Shown piece by piece: positions 17,113-25,331 of a stretch of DNA of 33,417 bases (positions within the stretch are counted from its first letter, which is position 1; each line of letters starts with the position of its first letter). Position numbers and translations under genes: made by a program. The notes under the pieces are model-generated. The model worked only from the letters and a program-made list of their open reading frames with translations. It made no database searches and was not told where the DNA came from. The stretch is from Sphingomonas sp. Leaf208 (GTDB lineage Bacteria; Pseudomonadota; Alphaproteobacteria; Sphingomonadales; Sphingomonadaceae), in NCBI RefSeq assembly GCF_001421415.1, contig NZ_LMKH01000016.1, forward strand, positions 1 through 33,417. The letters run 5' to 3'.

Positions 17113-18240
17113 ATGCCGCAGTTGCCGATCGTGTTTCCATTTTCTAGTTCCGACATTGGCGGCAGTCACGTCGCGACCTATGAGCTTGCCGTTGCCTTGC
17201 AGAAGGATTTCGGGCGCCGCTGCATATTCCTGTGCGCTGATGGTACGCCCATTGCCGACGAGGCACGGCGACTGGGCATCAAGGTCGTCGATACCGGGGA
17301 AATCGCGTGGGCGCACGCTTCACTCAGGAAGCGTCGCAGCCCTGTTCGCACGTTACGCCGTTTCCCAGCACGACTGGCAATCATGCGGCAGATCGGCCGG
17401 TGTATTGTTCACGCCAATGAGATCGTCGCCATTCAGTCGTTCGGGATCATTGCCAAGCTGCTTGGCGGGAAAATTGTCTATCATCATCATGCGCTGAACC
17501 GGATGGCACTGCCCAACCGGTTACTGATTAGCCGTGCGGATGCGGTCATTGCAGTGTCGGAAACCTGCCGTGCACCATTATCGTTCGTGCCGAACGAGCG
17601 GCTACAAGTCGTACTCAATCCAATTGAAGTGCCGCAAAATTTCGATCGGTGTGCAGCACGCGCCCGCGTGTGCGCGAAACTCGAGATCAGCGACGACGAT
17701 ACGCTGGTCGGGTTCGTCGGCAATTTATGGGATAGAAAGCGACCCGAGTTCTTCCTACGTGCCTCAGCCGTTATGGCGGCTTCTGACAACCGCATGCGCT
17801 TTATCATTTTTGGTCGAAAAGGGGATGTCGACGTACCAGCGATGCAAGCACTTGCTGGCATGCTGGGCATCGCCGACCGAGTCGTTTTCGCTGGCTTTAT
17901 GATGCCAGCCGAAGACAATATCGCAGCGCTCGACCTGCTGATGGCACCTGCGATTCGTGAGCCGTTCGGGCGTACGCCGATCGAGGCTGCACTGCTAGGC
18001 ACGCCCTGGGTCGCGACCGATGATGCGGGGCATGGGGAGATCGGCCGGCAGTGGGCAGGTGGACGGTTGGTCCCAATCGATGCCGATGAGGTGGCGTTCG
18101 CCCGGGTTGCGGTCGCCATCCTTGCCAATCCGACGTCGGTAACTGCGACGGCCGACCAGCGCACGACGATCGCGGCCAACTTTTCCCCTCATCGCGAAGC
18201 AATCGAGGTCGAGGCTATCTATCGGCAGCTGGAAAGTTAG
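17113..18240 (+). CDS. Family 4 glycosyltransferase
   Basis: A 375-residue GT-B fold glycosyltransferase. ATG 17113 is chosen because AGGA (17101-17104) lies eight bases upstream; an in-frame TTG at 17098 is less likely. The N-terminal part has IVFPFSSSDIGGSHVATYEL, the acceptor-side glycine-rich loop. The C-terminal half has VGFVGNLWDRKRPEFFLRA and the family motif REPFGRTPIEAALLGTPWVA, corresponding to the E-x7-E region (here the second Glu is in the IEAA helix) that holds the nucleotide sugar. It should transfer a sugar to a growing lipid-linked glycan at the cytoplasmic face. It ends five bases before the convergent gene at 18246. Sugar specificity is unknown. Confidence 0.88.
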   Translation: MPQLPIVFPFSSSDIGGSHVATYELAVALQKDFGRRCIFLCADGTPIADEARRLGIKVVDTGEIAWAHASLRKRRSPVRTLRRFPARLAIMRQIGRCIVHANEIVAIQSFGIIAKLLGGKIVYHHHALNRMALPNRLLISRADAVIAVSETCRAPLSFVPNERLQVVLNPIEVPQNFDRCAARARVCAKLEISDDDTLVGFVGNLWDRKRPEFFLRASAVMAASDNRMRFIIFGRKGDVDVPAMQALAGMLGIADRVVFAGFMMPAEDNIAALDLLMAPAIREPFGRTPIEAALLGTPWVATDDAGHGEIGRQWAGGRLVPIDADEVAFARVAVAILANPTSVTATADQRTTIAANFSPHREAIEVEAIYRQLES

Positions 18241-18245
18241 TGCCT

Positions 18246-19211
18246 TTAGCGATTCAACCTGCGGCTGAACCGGGTTCGAAGTCGCTTGGCAGCCGGCAAG
18301 GTCCAGCCGTAACCGAGCACGGCCAGCGGGTGGCTTGCTGCAAGCAGCAAAGCCTGCCCCTTGCTGCCAGCGCGCCAAAGGTCGTGAACCCGATGCCCTT
18401 GCCCTAGCGTCGTCATACTGCGCCGATAGCGATGTAGCGCGGCCCGGGTCTCGGACGATGACGTTTCACCATGTTGGGCAAGGAGAGTGTCCGCTATCCA
18501 CATCCGGTCGGCATGTTTGGGGATAGTGCGTGTGCCGCCAGACACCGTCTTCGAGGTCATACTCTGGGGCAGCGTGTAAACGTAAAGGGGTTCGTGAACG
18601 AGTACGCCTCGGCCACCAGCCAGTAATATCGTCATGAAGAAATGAAAATCCTCGGCGTACCGGATTTCGGTTGAGTAACGGATCGCGTGCGTGTTCAGAA
18701 ACGCGCGGGACGCCATCGGTTTCAGAAGCCCGAAGCGTACGGTAACGAAGGGGCGTTCGCTATCTAAGAAACGTGCCGGCGTGAGTACAGACATACCGTC
18801 ATCAACCGGCAGCACTGCACCGAGATCCTGCTGCGTGCCCTCATCGTAGCGGATGTAGTTGTCCGCAACGATCGCCGCGTTCGCGGTTCGAGCCGCTTCT
18901 AGCATGCGTTCGAGCCGCTGGGGACGCCAGCGGTCGTCCGCATCGAGCACCGCCACCCAATCACCGCGAGCGTTATCAATGGCACGATTGCGCGCCGCGC
19001 TAGGCCCGCCGTTGCGCTCGGCGCGCAGCAGACGGATGCGCGGATCTGCAACTGCCCGGCGTTCGACGACCGCACAGGTATCATCGCTAGAGCCGTCGTC
19101 GGCGACTAAAATTTCCCAATTGTCGATCGTCTGCGCAACAACGCTGTCGAGCGCCTGTTCGATATATGCGGCGGCGTTGTAGGCCGCGATCAAGACGGAT
19201 ACCCGCGGCAT
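18246..19211 (-). CDS. Family 2 glycosyltransferase
   Basis: A 321-residue GT-A glycosyltransferase. It begins MPRVSVLIAAYNAAAYIEQA, then VVAQTIDNWEILVADDGSSDD, and has AARNRAIDNARGDWVAVLDADDRW, with DADD as the metal-binding DxD motif. YAEDFHFFMTILLAGG contains the acidic ED pair of the catalytic base region. The C-terminal tail is basic and may touch the membrane. Its ATG lies one base after the stop of the upstream polymerase-like gene (TAACATG), so the two are translationally coupled, which suggests the sugar it adds belongs to the repeat unit that the upstream protein polymerises or ligates. Specificity is not readable. Confidence 0.9.
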   Translation of the reverse strand: MPRVSVLIAAYNAAAYIEQALDSVVAQTIDNWEILVADDGSSDDTCAVVERRAVADPRIRLLRAERNGGPSAARNRAIDNARGDWVAVLDADDRWRPQRLERMLEAARTANAAIVADNYIRYDEGTQQDLGAVLPVDDGMSVLTPARFLDSERPFVTVRFGLLKPMASRAFLNTHAIRYSTEIRYAEDFHFFMTILLAGGRGVLVHEPLYVYTLPQSMTSKTVSGGTRTIPKHADRMWIADTLLAQHGETSSSETRAALHRYRRSMTTLGQGHRVHDLWRAGSKGQALLLAASHPLAVLGYGWTLPAAKRLRTRFSRRLNR

Positions 19212-19212
19212 G

Positions 19213-20568
19213 TTACACTCGCATCGTAGTAGGAATAAAGTGTGGCAAGCCCCCTCTGAGGGGCGGTCGATATCGATTACGGATCATGAATACGGTGTAG
19301 CCACAAAGCAGGGCGTAATAGATCAGCCCTTCGATATTCCACATTGGCATCGTGGCCATGTTTAAAATGATAAAGGAAATGTGGGCTGCAAGGCAGATCC
19401 AACGTGCGGGTGTTGGCACGAGAAAACTGATCCCCAAGAACCATATCCATATGATGATGTAGCAGACAACGCCAATCAAACCTACTTCGAATAGCGCAGA
19501 GACTAAGGTGTTGTGAGCATAGACCTTCATTTTGCCAATCCAGGTCTCCGGGCCGAGACCGATCAGATGCTGGCGTGGGCTGCTTTCTTCCCAGGCATAA
19601 TAATATTGGCTCCAGATGAGCGGGCGCCCGCTCATGATGTGGCGTTCCTCGATTGAAAACGTGCCTGGTGGCTTGATGAGGCTGGTATTGCGACTGATCA
19701 GCACTCCAAGATCACTGAACCGATCCGCTTGGCTAACTCCGATCGCCAAACCGCCGGCAGTGATCAGCAGGACAAACATCGCGCCTACGATCGCACGCTG
19801 CCTTGGAATGAACTGGCGTGTGCCGCCAATCAGTAAAGTTATCGCCAACAGCGGGATAATTGAAATTAGCGTCGTGCGATAATTAGCTATCAGTATGCCG
19901 ATAGAGCACCATGCGATTAGCGCAAGCTTAACCCGAAAGTTGACATGACGTGCCAGGCAAACGGCAAGCAACGTACCGCACAACATGACCGAAAATGCGG
20001 CCTCATGAACGAAGCCGCCGATATACGCTGCCGAGCCGTCGGACTCGCTTTGTTTAACTACACCCAACGCCGTTCCGACCAGCTGAAAAATTAGCGGTGA
20101 TAGCAGGGCCAGGATGACCGTCGGCATCACCTTGTCCTCGCCATGGATTTCTAGAGCCTCGATCGTGAGCAACGCCACGACGATGAGATAGCCCAGCTTG
20201 GTGACGTAGGTAGCAAGATCGGGCAGCGCGTGGTTGAGCGTACCGCTCAATATCCCCACGGCAAGCAAGGGCAATATCGGCAAGACTATCATCGGTGATA
20301 TGCTACGGCGCCGAAGCACCATTAATCCGATCGCCAGAAAGACGATCGATGACAGGGCGTTCCACGAAAGCCCGATCGGAGAGGATTTGAAGGTGAAGAC
20401 CCATGCTGCCGACAGCAGGGGGCGCATACCGATCGTTATCACTAGCATGCGTCCCGCCGACGACGGCAGCTTTCGGCTGAGGCGAAATATCGCCACAACG
20501 CCGAGCAAGACCATCGGCAGCAGCACGAATATGGGCATTCCCCGCCCGAGATATTGCGCTGATTCCAT
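19213..20568 (-). CDS. O-antigen ligase/polymerase-like membrane protein (Wzy/WaaL type)
   Basis: A 451-residue polytopic membrane protein with roughly ten to twelve hydrophobic segments, e.g. IFVLLPMVLLGVVAIF near the N-terminus. A large periplasmic-loop-like segment with SGRPLIWSQYYYAWEESSPR and GLGPETWIGKMKVYAHNTLV is the hallmark of the O-antigen ligase/polymerase superfamily (Wzy_C-like), where Arg and His residues act in glycan transfer; ARHVNF and NYRTTL are further basic motifs. ATG 20568 has an AAGG-type site about seven bases upstream. As the only polymerase-like gene here, it may polymerise repeat units delivered by the flippase. Sequence alone does not separate polymerase from ligase. 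Confidence 0.87.
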   Translation of the reverse strand: MESAQYLGRGMPIFVLLPMVLLGVVAIFRLSRKLPSSAGRMLVITIGMRPLLSAAWVFTFKSSPIGLSWNALSSIVFLAIGLMVLRRRSISPMIVLPILPLLAVGILSGTLNHALPDLATYVTKLGYLIVVALLTIEALEIHGEDKVMPTVILALLSPLIFQLVGTALGVVKQSESDGSAAYIGGFVHEAAFSVMLCGTLLAVCLARHVNFRVKLALIAWCSIGILIANYRTTLISIIPLLAITLLIGGTRQFIPRQRAIVGAMFVLLITAGGLAIGVSQADRFSDLGVLISRNTSLIKPPGTFSIEERHIMSGRPLIWSQYYYAWEESSPRQHLIGLGPETWIGKMKVYAHNTLVSALFEVGLIGVVCYIIIWIWFLGISFLVPTPARWICLAAHISFIILNMATMPMWNIEGLIYYALLCGYTVFMIRNRYRPPLRGGLPHFIPTTMRV

Positions 20569-20719
20569 TGTTTGGCCTTTAGCCCAGTAAAATTGATCAA
20601 TCTATAAAGGTGTCGAACGATAACCGTCGTTTCGCCGGACTGCAGACGTGGCCGATGCTAACAGAGCGTTGACAGTGCCGGCGACCGGTCTAAGTCGCGT
20701 ACTCCGCCAGGGGGAAACA

Positions 20720-21415
20720 ATGGCCGATAGCGATACCTTGTCCGAAACCAGCATGGCGCACAGCCGTGGCTGCATCCGGCGTTTCCGTGCCTTACGCGCC
20801 GTATTGGCGGCGGACCTGTATCGCTATGATGGCAGGGTCGATGCACGAACCTTCCTGAAGCATTATATTTTTACACCCGGCTACAAATATACGGTGCGGA
20901 TGCGAGTCTGCGGCTGGTTGCGCACCAAGCCCGCCATGGCGTTCGGCCTATATCCGCTGTCCAAGCTGCTACTGCTACGTAGCCGGTACAAATTTGGGTT
21001 TGCGATCCCGGAATATATGCTGATCGGACCTGGCCTGTTCATCAACAGGTTCGGTGGCATTTACATGAATGGCGATGCGGTGATCGGTTGCAACGTTAAC
21101 GTCACCCACGGCACGATGTTGGGCCAGGCCAATCGGGGTCCGCGTAAAGGGAGCCCGATCGTCGGCAATCGCGTGTTCCTAGGTGCTGGCGCAAAGGTAG
21201 TCGGTCATATCCAAATCGGTAACGGTAGCTCGATCGGCTCGAATGCGGTGGTGACCAAGGATGTCCCGATGGACGGTGTGGTCGGTGGAGTACCGGCCAA
21301 ATTGCTATCGATCGCGGGATCAGAAGGCTACATCAACCGCCAAGTCCCTGCGGCTATGATGCGGCACTGCATTGACGCGTTTGTAGGCCCGGTACCCGAA
21401 GGTTTTTGGAACTGA
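20720..21415 (+). CDS. Serine O-acetyltransferase-like hexapeptide acyltransferase
   Basis: A 231-residue protein with a left-handed beta-helix. I start it at ATG 20720 since AGGGGG ends five bases upstream; an open frame reaches back to 20648 without such a signal. After an N-terminal helical part (ALRAVLAADLYRYDGR, as in CysE-like enzymes) it has hexapeptide repeats: IYMNGDAVIGCNVNVTHGTM, SPIVGNRVFLGAGAKVVGHI, QIGNGSSIGSNAVVTKDVP and GGVPAKLLS. The HG in NVTHGT includes the probable catalytic His. It resembles CysE homologues found in polysaccharide clusters, which probably O-acetylate sugars instead of serine. It is divergent from the polymerase-like gene. The assignment to polysaccharide acetylation is by context. 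Confidence 0.87.
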   Translation: MADSDTLSETSMAHSRGCIRRFRALRAVLAADLYRYDGRVDARTFLKHYIFTPGYKYTVRMRVCGWLRTKPAMAFGLYPLSKLLLLRSRYKFGFAIPEYMLIGPGLFINRFGGIYMNGDAVIGCNVNVTHGTMLGQANRGPRKGSPIVGNRVFLGAGAKVVGHIQIGNGSSIGSNAVVTKDVPMDGVVGGVPAKLLSIAGSEGYINRQVPAAMMRHCIDAFVGPVPEGFWN

Positions 21416-21535
21416 ACTGCTTGCAGAAATCGTACCAGCATAACAAGGTTACCCCTGCATTAAACAAATTTGTTGGCAATAGGCGAACACGTAATAGTTA
21501 TGGGACAGCGAGACATCGCCAAGGTTTGATCGTTT

Positions 21536-21814
21536 ATGAAAGCTGCTTTTGCGCATCGCCGGTTTAATGACGGACAGGTCGTGCCTCAACCTGCCATGGC
21601 CGCTAACATCGATATGAGGGCACTGCCGCCACAAGGGGCATCGCCTGCCGGCGATCTTCAGCGGCAAGTCTGCGCCGCGGCCCTACGGGGCTTTTTTGCC
21701 GAGTCTCCCAGAGCATGGCATTACGGCACCGCACGGCGCATCGCGATCACCACGATAGCGGGAGCCACCGGTTGGGGGGCGGTGTTCGGCCTTGGTTCCC
21801 TGCTCTTACGATAG
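21536..21814 (+). CDS. Small hypothetical protein with C-terminal membrane segment
   Basis: A 92-residue frame starting at ATG 21536, preceded only by a weak AAGG about eleven bases upstream. The first 65 residues are soluble in character and contain FFAESPRAWHYGTARR; residues 67-90 (IAITTIAGATGWGAVFGLGSLLL) form one membrane helix. It lies 102 bases before the glycosyltransferase at 21917, on the same strand, and could be the first gene of that operon. No family was recognised. The basic stretch followed by a hydrophobic helix makes it more likely real than a chance frame. Confidence 0.5.
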   Translation: MKAAFAHRRFNDGQVVPQPAMAANIDMRALPPQGASPAGDLQRQVCAAALRGFFAESPRAWHYGTARRIAITTIAGATGWGAVFGLGSLLLR

Positions 21815-21916
21815 TACCGGTCACAGGAACGGTTGTCCGATGTGCAGCGAGCGGGTAATTGCGGGCGCAAGATCGCCTGTCATTGCGCGGCGCTGGAATA
21901 TCGGGGAACTCACCGC

Positions 21917-23050
21917 GTGAAAATCGGAATCGCAGGCCTGCGAGGCATTCCTGGCGTGATGGGCGGGGTCGAAGCCCATGTCGAGGAACTCTACCCCCGC
22001 GTGAAGGCGTTGCGGCAGGTGCTGGATATCGAGGTAGCGATGCGCTCGCGCTATGTCGATCCCGCACCGCGCGACTGGCACCAACTCGCGTTGTTGCCGA
22101 TCTGGGCGCCGCGCAGTAAATATTTGGAAACGATTGTCCATACCGTCTGGGCGACCTGCTACCTCCGGTTCGTCCGACGCTGTTCGGCGATCCACCTGCA
22201 TGCGATTGGGCCGGGACTAGCAGTGCCGCTTGCCCGGTTGCTGGGCATGCGCGTCCTGCTGACTCATCATGGCCGGGACTATGATCGCGCTAAGTGGAAC
22301 CGCTTCGCCAAAGGGGTTCTGCAACTTGCCGAACGGATGGCAGTTAAGCACGCGCACGAGGTTATCGTTGTGTCGGAAAACGTTACCGAGATGTTGCGCC
22401 TGCGCTTTCCCGCAAATGCCGACCGCATTCATTTCGTTCCTAACGGCGCCAGCCTAACCTTTGCTAAGGCATCGCGGACCCCCGATCCGGCAGTCTTGGC
22501 CGCATTGGGGCTCAAGGCTGGCTGCTATATTCTTGGGGTCGGTCGTCTGGTACCGGAAAAGGGGTTCGACGACCTGATAGAGGCGCATGCCGTTTCCGGC
22601 GATCAGCGCACGCTGGTGATCGCGGGTCGGGCGGATCACGATGACGGCTATGCCCGTCGCCTCACCGCGCGCGCGGGCACGCACGTCGTCTTTGCCGGGT
22701 TCCAGCCGCACGAAGCATTGCGCTCTCTTTATGCTGGCGCGTCGCTGTTCGTGCTACCTTCTCATCACGAAGGCCTGCCCATCGCCGCGCTGGAGGCGCT
22801 GGCGATGGACACGCCGACGCTGCTCAGCGACATTCCAGCCAATACCGAGATCGGGCTAGGGCCATACCACCATTTCCCAGTCGGCGACATTACGGCGTTG
22901 GCTTCCAAGCTGCGCCTGTCGGGTGACAGCTTCGCGGTTGATGGGGCGATGATGCGGGAACGTTACGACTGGGACAAGATCGCCGCGAGCACCGCCGGGA
23001 TCATCGACCGGTTGCTGGCGCCGGTACGAGCGGCGGAAGGCGGACGATGA
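21917..23050 (+). CDS. Family 4 glycosyltransferase (type A of two paralogous pairs)
   Basis: A 377-residue GT-B glycosyltransferase. GTG 21917 gives KIGIAGLRGIPGVMGGVEAH, where the family's N-terminal glycine-rich loop belongs; the frame is open upstream to 21833, but those residues look untypical. The middle has HAIGPGLAVPLARLLGMRVL and THHGRDYDRAKWNRFAKG; the C-terminal half has GVGRLVPEKGFDDLIEAH and the nucleotide-sugar motif HHEGLPIAALEALAMDTPTL, then PYHHFPVGD. It closely parallels the gene at 24183, suggesting duplication. It overlaps the next gene by four bases (ATGA). Close relatives are annotated as rhamnosyl- or mannosyltransferases, but the donor here is not proven. Confidence 0.87.
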   Translation: MKIGIAGLRGIPGVMGGVEAHVEELYPRVKALRQVLDIEVAMRSRYVDPAPRDWHQLALLPIWAPRSKYLETIVHTVWATCYLRFVRRCSAIHLHAIGPGLAVPLARLLGMRVLLTHHGRDYDRAKWNRFAKGVLQLAERMAVKHAHEVIVVSENVTEMLRLRFPANADRIHFVPNGASLTFAKASRTPDPAVLAALGLKAGCYILGVGRLVPEKGFDDLIEAHAVSGDQRTLVIAGRADHDDGYARRLTARAGTHVVFAGFQPHEALRSLYAGASLFVLPSHHEGLPIAALEALAMDTPTLLSDIPANTEIGLGPYHHFPVGDITALASKLRLSGDSFAVDGAMMRERYDWDKIAASTAGIIDRLLAPVRAAEGGR

Positions 23051-24162
23051 ACGTTCGCGTCCGTTTCCTTATCAATTCGCTGGCGGGCGGCGGAGCAGAG
23101 CGAGTCATGGTGACCCTGCTCGCCGCATCGCAGGCGAGGATGGCCGCATCGCCGTTCGCCCTCGCCCTTCTTGACGACGACCCGGACGCCTATCCTCCGC
23201 CAGCATGGCTGCCGGTTGCGCGGTTGTCGACGGGCGGATCGCTTGTGCGCGGCGTGTCGGCGATGCTGTCACTCGTCCAGCGTGAGCGGCCGACCCTAAT
23301 TCTTGCATTTCTGACTCGGTCCAACATCATTGCCGTGATCGTCGCCAAGCTGACCAGGCGACGCGTAATCATTAGCGAGCGCGTAAACACGACGGCACAT
23401 CTCGCCGGCAGCCGCGTTGCTCGCTTGCTCGTCCGTGCCACCTATCCGCGCGCAGATCGCATAATTGCCGTGTCTGAAGGGGTAGCCGACGATCTAGTCA
23501 AGAATTTTGGCGTGGCCCGGGATCGCATCGTCGCTATTGCCAATCCAGTCGATATTGACACGATTATCGCGCGCGGCCGAGAGTTCGTTGCACCACCGGT
23601 CGAGAATGGTTTCATCGTCGGGATGGGGCGGCTCACCGAGACCAAGAACATGATGCTGCTGGTCGAGGCCTATGCCGCGGCAGCCATTTCGTTGCCGTTA
23701 GTGATCTTGGGCGAAGGACCGGAACGTGCGGTGATCGCGGCGCGGATCGCCGCGCTGGGGATCGCGGATCGCGTCCACTTGCTCGGCTTCCAACCCAATC
23801 CCTTCGCCATCTTGGCGCAGGCCAGCCTCTATGTCAGCGCATCCAATGGCGAAGGCTTCCCCAACGCACTGGTCGAGGCAATGGCACTGGGCGTACCGGT
23901 GATTGCCACCAATTGCGCGTCGGGCCCATCAGAAATCCTCGGCGATCTGCCTCGGCACGCGGTGCAAGATACAATGGTCACCTCGTGGGGCACATTGGTG
24001 CCGGTCAATGACGTGCAAAAGCTGGGAATTGCCATACACGAGGCGCTGGAAGCGCCGGAGCGCATCACTGCTCAAGGGATCGCGGGACAGATGCGCGCGC
24101 AGGAATATAGTGTTGATCGTGCTGTCGAGCATTATTGGAATATTATTGATCAAATAAGATAA
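23047..24162 (+). CDS. Family 4 glycosyltransferase (type B)
   Basis: A 371-residue GT-B protein. Its ATG overlaps the stop of the preceding glycosyltransferase, indicating coupled translation. Landmarks are VRFLINSLAGGGAERVMVTL at the start, ADRIIAVSEGVADDLVKNFG in the middle, GMGRLTETKNMMLLVEAYA at the start of the C-terminal domain, LGEGPERAVIAARIAALGI, and the sugar-nucleotide motif SNGEGFPNALVEAMALGVPV with TNCASGPSEIL. This set is typical of the GT4 branch that includes GalNAc and related transferases in polysaccharide clusters. It is paralogous to the minus-strand gene at 25298. Acceptor and donor unknown. Confidence 0.9.
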   Translation: MNVRVRFLINSLAGGGAERVMVTLLAASQARMAASPFALALLDDDPDAYPPPAWLPVARLSTGGSLVRGVSAMLSLVQRERPTLILAFLTRSNIIAVIVAKLTRRRVIISERVNTTAHLAGSRVARLLVRATYPRADRIIAVSEGVADDLVKNFGVARDRIVAIANPVDIDTIIARGREFVAPPVENGFIVGMGRLTETKNMMLLVEAYAAAAISLPLVILGEGPERAVIAARIAALGIADRVHLLGFQPNPFAILAQASLYVSASNGEGFPNALVEAMALGVPVIATNCASGPSEILGDLPRHAVQDTMVTSWGTLVPVNDVQKLGIAIHEALEAPERITAQGIAGQMRAQEYSVDRAVEHYWNIIDQIR

Positions 24163-24182
24163 TGCACGACACATAAGTGGAA

Positions 24183-25331
24183 ATGCAGTTGAAAAGTAAG
24201 GGGCGCATTGCGGCGATTGGATTTAGGGGGGTGCCGCACGTTATTGGCGGTATCGAGACGCATTGCGAACACCTTTATCCAGCTTTGGCGGAAGCGGCGC
24301 CGGATTTGGATATCATCATGATCGCACGTAGTCGTTACGTTACAGCGTCTAACAATCGATTAGGCAAGGTGCGGCTCGTCGCGCTGCCTGCCCCGAAACA
24401 TGGCGCCATCGAAACGCTGGTGCATACGCCGCTGGCGATCGTCTATGCACGATGGTGGTTGCAAGCAGCGATCGTGCATTTGCATGGTATTGGCCCTGGG
24501 TTCTTTGCGCCCCTTGCGCGCATCCTCGGGATGCAGGTCATCGTAACGCATCATGCCGCCGATTTTGAACGGCCCAAATGGGGTCGGTTGGCTCGCAGCT
24601 TCCTGCGTGTGGGCGAACGTTTAATGGCCCGCTTTGCAGATCGCGTGATCTGCGTCAGTGATACTGTCCAGCGCGAATTTCTGTCTCGGCATAATGAGGC
24701 CGTTGGACGAACTATGACCATTCAGCATGGTCTGGATCTACAAGCTTCAGTCGATGGCCTTGATTTCCTTGCGGATCAGCACCTTGTTTCAGGTGGTTAC
24801 CTGCTCGCCGTCGGCAGGCTCGAACCGACCAAGCGGTTCGAGGATCTGCTCGCAGCGCACGCGTTACACCCCGCGGCGCTGCCACTGATCATCGTAGGTA
24901 GTTCGATCAATAACGCCGATTACGAGGCCGAGCTTCGTGACCTTGCAGAGAACGGCGTAGGGGGTAGTGTGCGTTTCCTGGGATTTCGGACCGGTGATGA
25001 GCTGTCAGCACTTTATACCCACGCTGCGGTGTTGCTGCATCCATCTGAAATGGAGGGGTTCGGTCTAGTGATACTGGAGGCTTTGGCGTTTGGAGCGCCG
25101 ACGATCGTCTCCGATATTCCGGTGCATCGCGAGTTCGGCTTGCCTGCCGATCATTATTTTCCGGTAGGCGATCAGGTTGCGATCGGGGCCATCATGGCGA
25201 AAACACAGGTGCGTACCGCACCATGGCCGCAGGCGGCAGCGATCGTCGCGCGCTATTCCAGCGCGCCAGCGGTCGAGGCACATGCCGTGGTCTTCCGTCA
25301 GCTCATGAACTCATCGAACACCGCCCAGTAA
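24183..25331 (+). CDS. Family 4 glycosyltransferase (type A paralogue)
   Basis: A 382-residue GT-B protein from ATG 24183; a GTG six bases earlier (24177) is an equally possible start, and no strong ribosome-binding site decides it. It follows its paralogue at 21917 motif by motif: AAIGFRGVPHVIGGIETHCE, HLHGIGPGFFAPLARILGM, VTHHAADFERPKWGRLARS, AVGRLEPTKRFEDLLAAH, PSEMEGFGLVILEALAFGAP and DHYFPVGD. It lies 20 bases after the type B gene. Its last 34 bases overlap the end of the convergent type B paralogue. It probably adds one sugar to the same repeat unit. Confidence 0.88.
   Translation: MQLKSKGRIAAIGFRGVPHVIGGIETHCEHLYPALAEAAPDLDIIMIARSRYVTASNNRLGKVRLVALPAPKHGAIETLVHTPLAIVYARWWLQAAIVHLHGIGPGFFAPLARILGMQVIVTHHAADFERPKWGRLARSFLRVGERLMARFADRVICVSDTVQREFLSRHNEAVGRTMTIQHGLDLQASVDGLDFLADQHLVSGGYLLAVGRLEPTKRFEDLLAAHALHPAALPLIIVGSSINNADYEAELRDLAENGVGGSVRFLGFRTGDELSALYTHAAVLLHPSEMEGFGLVILEALAFGAPTIVSDIPVHREFGLPADHYFPVGDQVAIGAIMAKTQVRTAPWPQAAAIVARYSSAPAVEAHAVVFRQLMNSSNTAQ

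Noticed and set aside
17487..18179. A 230-codon minus-strand frame inside the family 4 glycosyltransferase.
   Set aside because: Antisense to a clear gene, composition dominated by Ala, Ser and Arg, no family motif or start signal.
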